A DNA stretch of 64,000 bases from Apium graveolens (taxonomy: Eukaryota > Streptophyta > Magnoliopsida > Apiales > Apiaceae): NCBI RefSeq assembly GCF_009905375.1, contig NC_133657.1:68940907-69004906 (forward strand), written 5' to 3'. Positions 23,542 to 34,811 of this stretch are shown piece by piece (position 1 is the first letter of the stretch; every line of letters starts with the position of its first letter). Below the pieces are notes generated by a model. That model searched no databases, had not been told where the DNA came from, and worked only from the letters and a program-made list of their open reading frames with translations. A program made the position numbers and the translations under genes.

Positions 23542-25072
23542 TGTTAGTGTAGGTGCCCTAGAGGCAATACATTATTCTTTTATCTTTATGTCAGTTGATC
23601 ATTCAATAAATGTATTTATTATGACCTTAATTACTGCGATATTTTGTTAGCATAATAAATGTCCTTAGAATCATGATACAAATTGTATAGTTTAAGTACA
23701 TGACTTGAACTTGAGATTATATAATATATCATATTCTTAAAGGTCCCTAGTCGAGTATTATTATATAGGACAATAATAATACATAGATAGACTAGTATGT
23801 TGTTTGACAAGATAACCACATCTCATTGGTTATAAGTATGGGGATACTAAAGTCAATACACAGGTACATGTGAGAGTACATGGTACTGGACAGGCCCACA
23901 GTGAGATTCTTCATGTTTAATAAAGTCATAAGAAAGACTCACAGTGATAATGGTGTAACGATCCTTTGACTTGAAATCATTATATTTCTATACGAGGATT
24001 AATATACTTTGACTACATTAAAAGTTACTTTTGATCGGGTGATGATAAAAGTGGACATCGGGTATATCATGAGTCGTATGAGAAATATGAATGATAGATA
24101 AAGGATTTAACCCTCCTATAATTAGGAGAGATATTATTGGCCTCTTGATTGAGTGAGATTATAAAAGCATGGCCATGCTCAAATAATGATTTGTCTCGAT
24201 AATCTACTCATGGATCAAGTAAACCCGGATTAAATGTTGAAGAGGATGACTAAATACATGCCTCAAGTTTAATCTATAATATGTATGGTTAAAGGGATTA
24301 TATTACATGAAAAACATTAATCACGAAATGTTTTATCTAATCACGATTTAATTATTGTTTAATTGGGTAACAATGATGTATTACTAGATACCGCTCATTG
24401 TTTATAATTTTATTAGAGAATAAAATTATTGCCAATTAAATAATAGCCTATAGGGTCGCACAAATAGAGCACTTAATGGAATAGTTAATTTAAATTATGG
24501 ATTTAAATTAATTGATGATTATTTGAATTTTATTATAATTAAGTAAGACTTAATTGAGATAATATAAATTCGAATTAAAAGGAATGTTTTTGCCCATAAT
24601 AATTAAGTATGACTTAGTTATTAATTAAATAATAGAAATTCGTTTTTATTATTTAATCCAATACCTACTAGGGTTGGGCTTTGCTAATATGGGCCTTTTT
24701 AATCAGTCATTATAAATAGATAATGAGAGGTCAAAGAGGCTTGTACGTTTTTTAAGAAAACCCTAGCAGCAAAGAGAGGCAGAGGCAATTCAGATCGTCA
24801 AGAAGGAGGCTAGTACATCCATTTCGTAGTCAAGTTCATGAGACGTTCTTGAAGGTGTTCCTGTAGATACCATAGTGGTGTTTCTCCGAGAGGTAGACAC
24901 AAAGCGTGATAGCTAGGATCTCCGTTGAGTTCGTGAAAGTTAATCTCTTGAAAGGTATGATTCGTTATCTCCATAATCTGCCCATAATTATACATGGATC
25001 CTGTTTTTGGGTTTCGAAATTTTTGTTTTATTTACGTTTATCCGCTGCGTTTTATGCCTTCGGAACCCAACA
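23542..25072 (+). repeat. 5' LTR of element H
   Basis: It starts TGTTAGTGTAGG and ends AACCCAACA. A TATAAATA box is at 24711-24718, so U3 is about 1.2 kb. Compared with 30861-32391 there are about eight substitutions and no indels (for example AGGCCC/AGACCC, AAATG/AAAGG, TAATATGGG/TATTATGGG). Confidence 0.96.
24711..24718 (+). promoter_or_regulatory. TATA box in the LTR of element H
   Basis: TATAAATA lies shortly after TTGGGCTTTG and TGGGCC motifs, which are often seen in plant promoters. The same box is at 32030-32037 in the 3' LTR. Transcription would start about 30 bp downstream. Predicted only. Confidence 0.65.
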
Positions 25073-25073
25073 A

Positions 25074-25085
25074 TGGCATCAGAGC
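25074..25085 (+). other. Primer-binding site of element H
   Basis: TGGCATCAGAGC, one base from the LTR end, differs from the usual Met-tRNA complement TGGTATCAGAGC at one position (a G-U pair would be possible). Confidence 0.88.
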
Positions 25086-25147
25086 TACGTGTATAAGGGG
25101 CTGATTTGGTTACGTGTTTACTGTATTTTTACAAGTATGCATGTGTG

Positions 25148-25207
25148 ATGAGTCTGCCATGATAACAGTTATGTTATATGAGTCTGCCATGATAACAGTT
25201 ATGTTAT
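25148..25207. repeat. 30-bp tandem duplication in the leader of H
   Basis: Two exact adjacent copies of a unit beginning ATGAGTCTGCCATGATAACA. Confidence 0.9.
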
Positions 25208-26445
25208 ATGAATGATATGATGAATCTGTTAATGATCTATATGATGATACTCGTATGTTTAAGATCTGCCATAACTCATATGTATGCGATCTCTTAAAAT
25301 ATGTATACTGATACACGTTTTTGGTAACTGGGATATGGATCGTGTGTATACTAATACATGCTTCTGGAATAGTATTCTGATACATGTTTTTCTAGTATTT
25401 TGATACTTGATTTTGCAAAAATTTCCGCCATCGGGGGGCTCGATCCGCGTGCTTAGGGTTTCGTTTTTAATTTGTGCTTATGACATATGCTTTACTTATT
25501 TATTATTCTTGATTGGATCATGATAAGTGATAAATAGTATGTCATCTTTATATGATCTATCATGTTCTTTAATGGTTACTTGAGCATGGTGCATAGTTAT
25601 GGCCTTAAGACCTTAGTTGTAATGGTTTATTCTTTTGGTTTGTAATAAATACGACTTGCATGTCGTTTTCTATTTGTAGTTGTTTTATCTCGAATGTAAC
25701 TCGAGTTCTTTTGTAAGTTCATTAGTATAATTCTTAATGTAACATCCAAGAAGGACAAGGGAAAGAGGAGGCATCCTATGGAGGCCAAGGAGACAATGGA
25801 AGCAATAGAGAAGACATATGTAATAGTTATTTTTACACCATAGATTGACCTTGATCTTTTCATTAGCCTGAAAAGATCACATAGGATTGGGCCATAACTA
25901 TTGCACGTTTACTTTACGTACTTTTCATATGATGTATAAATAGTATGTGTAGAGTAGAAAATGCATGTTTTAATTAGATTAATGATGCATGTATGTATTA
26001 GATACATCACCCATGCCATGCCTTTAAACAAGATAAAATCTGTAACGACTCAAGATTTAAAATTAACAAACGATCATGAGATTCTCGTGTTTATGAAACA
26101 CGAAATAAAATACGAATTTTCTTTATTTCTGACATGGGGCGATTTTGTCAACAACGGGTTCATAGAACTTGTAAGGCTGTGGGTTTTAAGTGAGACCGAT
26201 GTGACTCCTCCACTACCTGGAAATCAAACCATTGACGAGTATTGATTTGAAGTTTTTTATTCAAGGAAAAATTGGGAATCTCTTTATGATGGGATCATGA
26301 TCGTTCTAAATTAAAAATCCCTAAGTAAAAATATTAAGTTTTAATCAGATGCTTTCCAATGAATGAACACTCATTAAATCCTAGATCGATAAGGGGAAGG
26401 GCTGTCAGTGGCAGGGGACTCCTATCTATCATGGTGAAATGCGAC

Positions 26446-26533
26446 GAATATAAACGGTTATATTCGGATGTTGTATCATTGGGTTTAACTTAACTGAGTC
26501 ATCATAATAAGGTGAATATAAACGGTTATATTC
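26446..26533. repeat. Two identical 20-nt hairpins in the leader of H
   Basis: GAATATAAACGGTTATATTC occurs at 26446-26465 and again at 26514-26533. Each can fold with a 7-bp stem GAATATA/TATATTC and the loop AACGGT. They lie 360-445 bp before the gag start. Confidence 0.85.
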
Positions 26534-26890
26534 AACTATTATGAACTTAGAAGCATAAAGTTTGGTTAAAAATCTATTAGATAGATAAGATCAATTGTTG
26601 TTCACCAAATTATCCAAGAATTATATATGATATAATTGACAAATGTTGTCTACCTAAATAATCATGTTTTAAGGATACCAGTGGTTGACTTAGAACATGA
26701 CGAAATATGGATCTTGGCTCACTAGAAAGATTTATGGGATATACTTTCTGAATTAATAGTTAGGGCTATTAATTTGATAAAAAAATAGTGGGAGATATAT
26801 TACGAATGTATCATAATCATATGAACATAAAATTTTAACTCAGACAATCTAATGTTTATTTTGCACTTTTATTATTGTAGATACTGAGTA

Positions 26891-27746
26891 ATGGCAAACA
26901 ACACAAACACACTATCCGTACGTTCAGTCCTTGAGAAGGACAAGCTGATAGGAGGAAACAACTTCTTAGACTAGCAGAGGAATTTGAGGATTGTCCTCAG
27001 GCAGGAGCGCAAGCTTCATGTCATTGATATTCCTCCTCCAGGCCCCCTTCCTGAGGGTGCTACTGCTGATGAACGAGCAGCACGCACAAGGGATGAGAAT
27101 GATGCAAATGATGTTGCATGTCTTATGTTGGCAACTATAAGTGCTGAGCTTCAAAGACAGCATGTGCATATGGATGCATATACTATCAATAAGCACTTGC
27201 AAAGCATGTTTGCAAGCCAAACTCGTCAAGAAAGGTTCAACACGAGTAAGTCACTTTTTTATTGCAAACAAGGGGCGAGTGAACCAGTTGGCCCACATGT
27301 TCTGAAGATGATTGGTTACATTGAGTACCTTGAAACTTTGGGTTTCCCGATTGGTCCGGAAACTGGTATTGACCTAATCATGAATTCTTTGAACAACAAA
27401 TTCACTCAGTTTGTTGTGAACTACAATATGAATGAATTTGACAAAACACCTACTGAATTGTTGCATATGTTGAGAACATATGAGACCAACATGAAGACAG
27501 CTGAACCTGCTCCCATACTGATGGTGGGAAATAAAGGTAAGGCCAAAGGGAAGGGCAAATGGAAGGGTAAGAAGAAGATTGGATCTGATTCTACACCCAA
27601 GCCAAAGTCAGGTCCCAAACAGGCTTTAAAGCCCAAAGGTGGTGTGGCCAAGGGTGAATGTCACTACTGTAAGAAAGATGGTCACTGGAAGAGAAACTGT
27701 CCAATTTACTTGGAGGATCTGAAGAAAAAAGAAAGCAGTTCAGATT
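26891..27746 (+). pseudogene. gag of element H (one nonsense codon)
   Basis: The ATG at 26891 begins MANNTNTLSVRSVLEKDKL. Codon 28 is TAG (26972-26974) where the family usually has Trp in the pattern NFxxWxRNLRIVL, so a G-to-A change is likely. The frame then continues open, with a UBN2-type gag body, a Lys/Gly-rich linker and the zinc knuckle CHYCKKDGHWKRNC at about 27659-27700. One extra T in the TTT run at 27745-27747 shifts the frame just before the protease. Confidence 0.9.
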
Positions 27747-29320
27747 TCTGGATCAGGTATTTATGTTATAGAAGTCAATTTGTCTATTTCTACATCTTGG
27801 GTATTTGATACTGGATGTGCTTCTCACATTTGTATAAATGTGCAGGGCCTGCAGAGAAGTAGAACTTTGGCTAAGGGAGAAGTGGACCTAAGAGTAGGCA
27901 ATGGAGCAAAAGTTGCTGCTTTAGCTGTAGGGACTTATTATTTATCTATGCCCTCTGGGCTTGTTTTAGAACTAGAAGACTGTTTTTACGTGCCTGTGAT
28001 TCGCATAAACATTATTTCTGTTTCTTGTTTGGACAAGAAAGGTTTTTCGTTTACAATAAAGAACAACAGTTGCTCTTTTGCTTTGAATGATTTAACCTAT
28101 GGTGTTGCACGTTTATTTAATGGTTTATATGTTCTTGATTTAGATAACCCTGTCTGTAATATAGAAAACAAATGACTTAAAATGAATGACTCAAATCAAA
28201 CATACCCCTGGCATTGTCGTCTAGGCCACATAAATGAGAAACGCATATCCAAATTACATAAGGATGGATACTTGGATAAGTTTGATTTTGAATCATACCA
28301 AGAATGCGAATCTTGTTTGCTTGGTAAGATGACTAAAACCCCTTTCACTGGTAAGGGTCAAAGGGCCACTAAACATCTGGAGCTAATACATAGTGATGTA
28401 TGTGGCCCAATGCGTGTAATGGCTAGAGGAGGCTACTACTACTTCATAACATTTACTGATGATTTCAGTAGATATGGATATGTATATCTTATGAAGAACA
28501 AATCCGATTCTTTTGAAAAATTTAAAGAATACAAGGTTGAAGTAGAGAAGCAAATTGGCGGAGATGCAAGTATTAAGATCTTACGATCCGATCGTGGGGG
28601 TGAATACTTAAGCACCGAATTTAGAGAGTATTTGAAAGAGTGTGGTATTGTATCACAACTCACTCCACCAGGAACACCTCAATGGAATGGAGTTTCAGAG
28701 AGGAGAAATCGCACCTTGTTGGACATGGTGCGATCGATGATGAGTCATGCAGATCTTCCAATTAGTTTCTGGGGTTACGCTCTAGAAACATCGGCTTTCA
28801 CACTTAACCGTGTTCCTACTAAGAAGGTTCAAAAGACTCCATATGAGATATGGAAAGAGAAACGGTCAGGCATGAACTTTATGAAAGTTTGGGGATGTAA
28901 GGCGTTTGTGAAACGTCAAGAATCTTACAAGCTTGGACCTAAATCCGAAGAGTGCATTTTTGTAGGATGCCCTAATGAAACAAAGGCGTATTATTTTTAT
29001 AGTCCTTCTGAGCAGAAAGTGTTTATTGCTCGAGATGCTGTCTTCATGGAAAGAGATTTTGTTTCCAAAAGAAACAGTGGGAGAACTATAGATCTCGATG
29101 AAGATCGAGAACCGCAAAATAGCATTGAACCTGAAGTGGAACAAGAGCAGAATAATGATAATGCTCAACAAACACAGGTTGTTCGTAGATCTGGTAGATT
29201 TCGCCATGAGCCAGAGAGATATGGATTTCTCATGACTCAGTGTGGTGATTTGATGCTCATAGATGAAGATGAGCCTCTCACATACCAAGATGTTATGAAC
29301 AGTCCAGACTCTATAAGAGA
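27747..29320 (+). pseudogene. Protease and integrase of element H (one internal stop)
   Basis: The frame reads IEVNLSISTSWVFDTGCASH, with the DTG aspartic protease site near 27808. TGA at 28173-28175 interrupts it (probably CGA originally). It then continues with the pre-integrase zinc domain (WHCRLGHI ... CESCLLGKM), the integrase core (LIHSDVCGPM, TDDFSRYGYVYLM, RSDRGGEYLS, GTPQWNGVSERRN: the D, D and E residues are all present) and the C-terminal linker up to YQDVMNSPDS. A two-base insertion near 29318-29324 shifts the frame before the RT domain. Confidence 0.92.
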
Positions 29321-30846
29321 TGGCTTGAAGCCATGAAATCCGAGATAGATTCCATGTACGAAAACCAAGTATGGAGTTTGGTTGATCCACCTGAAGGGGT
29401 AAAACCCATAGGGTGCAAATGGGTTTTTAAGAAGAAAAAGGGCATGGATGGAAATGTTCAGACCTATAAAGCTAGGCTGGTTGCAAAAGGTTTCAAACAA
29501 ATTCATGGTATTGACTATGATGAAACTTTCTCACCAGTGGCTATGGTCAAGTCTATAAGGATTTTACTTGCCATTGCAGCATTCCATGATTATGAAATCT
29601 GGCAAATGGATGTCAAAACAGCCTTCCTTAATGGAAGCCTTGAAGAGAATGTGTACATGACACAACCTGAGGGTTTTGTTGATCCAAGGAATGCTGGCAA
29701 GGTATGTAAATTGTGTCGATCCATTTATGGATTGAAGCAATACTCAAGGAGATGGAATATCCGTTTTGATGAAATAGTCACAGAGTATGGCTTTGTTCAA
29801 AACGAAGATGAACCGTGTGTTTACAAGAAGATTAGTGGGAGCTATGTGGCATTCATAGTACTATATGTTGATGATATACTACTAATGGGGAATGACATAC
29901 CTTCTCTAAAGGCTGTTAAGACTTGGTTAGGGAGCAATTTCTCCATTAAAGACTTAGGAGAGGCATCCTACATTCTAGGAATGAGGATCTATAGAGAAAG
30001 ATCTAGAAGGATGATCGGTCTAAGTCAGAGCACATACATTGATAAGGTTTTGCATCGTTTTGGAATGCAAAATGCAAAAAGGGGATATGTCCCCGTGTCT
30101 CAAGGGATAACGATCTCTAAGGACCAGTGTTCGAAATCATTGGATGAGAAAGACCACATGAATAAAGTTCCATATGCTTCAGCAATTGGATCTATCATGT
30201 ATGCAATGGTATGTACTCGCCCAGATGTCTCGTATGCTTTGAGCATGACGAGCAGATACCAGTCTAATCCGGGTGAAGGTCACTGGACGGCAGTTAAGAA
30301 TATTCTTAAGTACCTGAAAAGAACTAAAGATTCATTCTTGGTGTATGGAGGAGAAGAGAAACTCGTTGAAAAAGGTTACACCGATGCAAGTTTCCAAACA
30401 GACAGAGATGATACTGTATCACAGTCTGGTTTTGTGTTTTGTCTAAACGGAGGTGCTGGAAGAGTTCAAAGTAAGAAACAGTAGCTGATTCTACAATGGA
30501 GGCTGAGTACATTGCAGCTTGTTAAGCAGCTAAGGAGGCCGTTTGGATTCAAAAGTTCATTTCTGATTTGGGAGTGGTTCCATCGATCGCAGATCCCATT
30601 GATCTATACTGCGATAATAATGGAGCCATTACACAGGCTAAAGAACCTAGATCACACTCCCGGGCTAAACATATACTCAGGAGATTTCACCTTATTCGAA
30701 AGATTAATGAAAGGGGTGATATACACATATGTAAAGTGCACACAAATGATAACATTGCAGACCCACTGACCAAAGGCTTGTCGCAGCAGAAGCACGATGG
30801 TCACACTAGTTCCATGGGTATTAGATATATGGGTGATTGGCTCTAG
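29321..30846 (+). pseudogene. RT and RNase H of element H (frameshift and stop in RNase H)
   Basis: The RT frame runs WLEAMKSEIDSMYENQVW, then [28 protein letters not shown] and the catalytic YVDDILLMGND near 29865. RNase H follows with GYTDASFQ. The frame breaks at TAG 30482-30484 by a small deletion before DSTMEAEYIAAC. TAA at about 30523 follows (usual GAA). The final frame (from about 30568) keeps LYCDNNGAI, HILRRFHLIR and ADPLTKGL and ends at 30844-30846. The gene ends 14 bp before the 3' LTR. Confidence 0.93.
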
Positions 30847-30850
30847 TGCA

Positions 30851-30860
30851 AGTGGGAGAT
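30851..30860 (+). other. Polypurine tract of element H
   Basis: AGTGGGAGAT directly precedes the 3' LTR start TGTTAG at 30861. Confidence 0.85.
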
Positions 30861-32391
30861 TGTTAGTGTAGGTGCCCTAGAGGCAATACATTATTCTTTT
30901 ATCTTTATGTCAGTTGATCATTCAATAAATGTATTTATTATGACCTTAATTACTGCGATATTTTGTTAGCATAATAAATGTCCTTAGAATCATGATACAA
31001 ATTGTATAGTTTAAGTACATGACTTGAACTTGAGATTATATAATATATCATATTCTTAAAGGTCCCTAGTCGAGTATTATTATATAGGACAATAATAATA
31101 CATAGATAGACTAGTATGTTGTTTGACAAGATAACCACATCTCATTGGTTATAAGTATGGGGATACTAAAGTCAATACACAGGTACATGTGAGAGTACAT
31201 GGTACTGGACAGACCCACAGTGAGATTCTTCATGTTTAATAAAGTCATAAGAAAGACTCACAGTGATAATGGTGTAACGATCCTTTGACTTGAAATCATT
31301 ATATTTCTATACGAGGATTAATATACTTTGACTACATTAAAAGTTACTTTTGATCGGGTGATGATAAAAGTGGACATCGGGTATATCATGAGTCGTATGA
31401 GAAATATGAATGATAGATAAAGGATTTAACCCTCCTATAATTAGGAGAGATATTATTGGCCTCTTGATTGAGTGAGATTATAAGAGCATGGCCATGCTCA
31501 AATAATGATTTGTCTCGATAATCTACTCATGGATCAAGTAAACCCGGATTAAATGTTGAAGAGGATGACTAAATACATGCCTCGAGTTTAATCTATAATA
31601 TGTATGGTTAAAGGGATTATATTACATGAAAAACATTAATCACGAAAGGTTTTATCTAATCACGATTTAATTATTGTTTAATTGGGTAACAATGATGTAT
31701 TACTAGATACCGCTCATTGTTTATAATTTTATTAGAGAATAAAATTATTGCCAATTAAATAATAGCCTATAGGGTCGCACAAATAGAGCACTTAATGGAA
31801 TAGTTAATTTAAATTATGGATTTAAATTAATTGATGATTATTTGAATTTTATTATAATTAAGTAAGACTTAATTGAGATAATATAAATTCGAATTAAAAG
31901 GAATGTTTTTGCCCATAATAATTAAGTATGACTTAGTTATTAATTAAATAATAGAAATTCGTTTTTATTATTTAATCCAATACCTACTAGGGTTGGGCTT
32001 TGCTATTATGGGCCTTTTTAATCAGTCATTATAAATAGATAATGAGAGGTCAAAGAGGCTTGTACGTTTTTTAAGAAAACCCTAGCAGCAAAGAGAGGCA
32101 GAGGCAATTCAGATCGTCAAGAAGGAGGCTAGTACATCCATTTCGTAGTCAAGTTCATGAGACGTTCTTGAAGGTGTTCCTGTAGATACCATAGAGGTGT
32201 TTCTCCGAGAGGTAGACACAAAGCGTGATAGCTAGGATCTCCGTTGAGTTCGTGAAAGTTAATCTCTTGAAAGGTATGATTCGTTATCTCCATAATCTGC
32301 CCATAATTATACATGGATCCTATTTTTGGGTTTCGAAATTTTTGTTTTATTTACGTTTATCCGCTGCATTTTATGCCTTCGGAACCCAACA
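30861..32391 (+). repeat. 3' LTR of element H
   Basis: 1531 bp, with a TATAAATA box at 32030-32037. It is followed by the right TSD GTTTT at 32392-32396. Confidence 0.96.
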
Positions 32392-33364
32392 GTTTTACCT
32401 TCCTTGGTGAGTAGAAGTAACTAAGAAGCTTGGAATAGCCCTTGCAAGTCCTTACCAAAGCTAAATCTAACCAAAAACACGAGATCAAACAATTTAAATT
32501 CCTTGAAAACACTATTCACTCTCTTCTTCAATGATTTATTGAAAGGGATTGTGAAGGAATTGGGAGCTTAAACTCCTAGGATAGCCATAACTAATCATAA
32601 GGAACCTTGGATAATTACCTTGCAATTTAACAAAGCTTGGATCTTGAATTTTTGGATTTCTTCTTTCTTAAAACAAGAAAAGCCGAGAGCTTCTCTTCTT
32701 GAGAGACAAAGTCTACTTTTAGTTTTGGTGTTAAGATATTTTGGTTGGTTGATTCCCTTTTTGGCTTGGCAATAATTAGAATTTTTACCATGGTAACTTT
32801 TACTTGGCCTAGAATCATCCAACAAAACACTTCTCCTTGTCATGCTTATGTCACCATGCTTGTGTCATCCTTTTAACACATGTCTTCTTCTTGTGGTGTG
32901 ATGACATCATCATCCACTAACCTCTTTGATTAACCCCTAATTACTTGGCTAATGACCGCTTATCTGTTATACGGTTCGCTTAACTTTCGTTCTCGTTTAT
33001 CGTTTGAGGGATCATACCCGGGATCTTATTACTTGGGTTCCCCTAAACCTTTCTCAATATTTTATATTCCTTTTATGATCCTCTCTTATAATCCTTGAAT
33101 TTAAATCATTTTAATCATGTTACCTTATACTCAATTCTTTCGGTATCTGGTGGATTTTCGGGAAAAAATCAAAGTGTTCGGATTCGAATTCTAATGACCT
33201 TTACATACTTTTATTTACTTTATGGAATACTAATACGATCTTAGAATTTCAATAACAGTACTCCTATATATCGTGGTCTGATAATTTTTTCTTAATCAGC
33301 ATTGTGAGCACAAGTTACTTTTCATCAGGGTTTCCAAAAATTTCCAAAAATTGGGGTTATTACA
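32392..33364 (-). repeat. 5' LTR of element G, portion right of the H insertion
   Basis: It begins with the right GTTTT copy (32392-32396) and continues ACCTTCCTTGGTGAG, exactly where the intact LTR copy at 13182 continues. It ends GGTTATTACA at 33364. Confidence 0.92.
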
Positions 33365-33369
33365 ATGTT

Positions 33370-34761
33370 TGTGTGAATATGAAACATTTATGTGCTCATC
33401 TTTTCAACAGTTTCCTCATATTGATTCACATTTAAATCAATGATGGTAAGAGTTGGTACCTGTGAGTTAGATGAGGATGATTCTCCTTGTTCCAAGGCCA
33501 TGAGTGCATAGTTTCCAAATTCTTCATCTTCATCATTTTCAGAGTCATCCCAACTTTTACCCTCTGCAATATAAGCTTTGCTTTGCTATTTCTTCTTCAG
33601 AAGAGCTTCATACTTTGCTTCAAGTTCAAGATAAGCTTTATCTTTCTTTGCCTTTTTGGGTTTCCTGCATTCTGTAGCAAAGTGGCCTAGTTCAGCACAA
33701 TTGAAGCACCTTATATTAGATCTGTCAACAGATCCAGTTTTGTAGCCATTCTTACTATCAGAATTGTACTTCTCTTTTTCTTTTCAGCTGCTGTCTTTGT
33801 TGAAAGACTGTCCTTTATTCTTGAAGTATCTTGGTTTCTTTACTCTAATATTAGAGAATTTTCTAGCCAAATATGCCATTGATTGATCTAGCTCATCCAG
33901 TTCTTCAAGAGTGTAGAACTCATCTTTTTCCAATTCCAGAATGACTTGTTTCTGTGAATCATTTATTATTTGCTCACTTGTTGAGGCAACTGGAGTTTGA
34001 GATCTTGATTCATCATTAGATGTTTGGCTTTCATTTACAATTAAAGCACTTGAGCCATCCACAACATGTCCTTGACCAGATCTCAATGATTGCCTTTGAA
34101 TCATCTCTAGTTCATATGTTTTGAAAATTCCATATAGAACTTTCAGTGTTATTCTGCTCAAGTCTCTCCCTTCCCTGATTGCTGAGATTTTCTGTTCCAA
34201 ATGATCAGGGAGAGTAAGCAAGAACTTCAGGTTCACTTCTTCAGCTTTATAATATTTGTCATGAAGCTGTAAATCATTTATCATCTTTTTAAATTTTTCA
34301 AACACATCAGTAATGCTTTCCTTTGGCTTTGCCATAAAACCCTCATACTGTGAAATCAGTATTCTTCTTTGGTTTGACCTAACTTCCTCAGTTCCCTCAC
34401 AGAGTATCTCAATCTTTTCCCATATTTGCTTGGCAGTGTCACAGTTGACAATGTTGTTGTACATCACATTGTCAAGTGATTCAATCAATATTAATTACAA
34501 GCTACTATATAGGGAAACTTTCCCTTTTTCAGGGTCAGCATACTCAGAAGGATTCTTTGGAGCAAAATGAGCTGGGATAACTATGTCATCATCTGTAGAT
34601 TCCTCAACTCTAAATATAAGAATGAAGGGCTCATTCTTGAGGATCTGAATGTAGAGGGGATTGGCCATCCTGATAAACAACATCATTTTCTTTTTCCAAA
34701 GAGTATAGTTAGCTTTGTCAAAGGTAGGAATTTTGATGCTACTGATTTTCTGTGTATTCAT
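33370..34761 (-). pseudogene. N-terminal gag of element A, including the CCHC zinc knuckle
   Basis: Starting at the ATG at 34761 (KISSIKIPTFDKANYTLWKK), this is the UBN2-type copia gag. A stop near 34493 splits it, and a second open stretch (34488-33784) covers the body of gag (VMYNNIVNCDTAKQIWEKIE, then KFLLTLPDHLEQKISAIREG). A zinc knuckle CFNCAELGHFATEC follows at about 33670-33715. Gag is then cut by element G at 33364 and continues at 10262. The start lies 37 bp downstream of the primer-binding site, normal for this group. Confidence 0.88.
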
Positions 34762-34797
34762 TCTTCCAAGATCTTGAATCTGTTTTTTTCAGATTTT

Positions 34798-34809
34798 GCT
34801 CTGATACCA
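34798..34809 (-). other. Primer-binding site of element A (initiator Met-tRNA)
   Basis: The minus strand reads TGGTATCAGAGC, complementary to the 3' end of plant initiator Met-tRNA. It lies two bases inside the 5' LTR, which ends at 34812. Confidence 0.95.
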
Positions 34810-34811
34810 CT

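Larger units (their letters stand above)
25086..26890 (+). other. Long 5' leader of element H
   Basis: About 1.8 kb separates the primer-binding site from the gag ATG, with no conserved ORF. It holds a 30-bp tandem duplication (25148-25177 and 25178-25207) and two identical 20-nt hairpins (26446-26465 and 26514-26533). In this position such leaders usually contain dimerisation and packaging signals. That role is inference here. Confidence 0.6.
23542..32391 (+). mobile_element. Element H: young Ty1/copia retrotransposon (8850 bp)
   Basis: It has two LTRs of identical length (1531 bp) with about eight differences, perfect 5-bp TSDs GTTTT (23537-23541 and 32392-32396), a primer-binding site, a polypurine tract and gag-PR-IN-RT-RH in copia order. 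The empty site is preserved in the other LTR of G (TATGAGGTTTTACCTTCC). The genes carry three nonsense codons and three frameshifts. The gag knuckle and RT style suggest the Tork/TAR/Angela part of copia, but I am not sure which lineage. Confidence 0.95.
10263..33364 (-). mobile_element. Element G: Ty3/gypsy retrotransposon with ~3.9-kb LTRs, hosting a solo LTR and copia element H
   Basis: Homologous LTRs (10263-14148 and 20619-33364, the latter interrupted by H) begin TGTAACACCCCC in plus coordinates. The primer-binding site (20603-20614) and polypurine tract (14149-14162) show that the element is on the minus strand. Flanks are ATGCT (10258-10262) and ATGTT (33365-33369), a TSD with one change. 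Long LTRs and gypsy gag, RT, RNase H and integrase relics suggest a Tekay/Del-like chromovirus. All genes are decayed. With the insertions removed it is about 13.2 kb. Confidence 0.88.

Noticed and set aside
23631..25385. Short minus-strand frames in the LTR and leader of H that recur at 30950-32314
   Set aside because: They recur only because the LTRs are duplicates. No domain or coding signal.
25743..25850. Purine-rich segment in the leader of H as a captured host exon
   Set aside because: It has no open frame of useful length or recognisable domain. Purine-rich stretches are common in such leaders.
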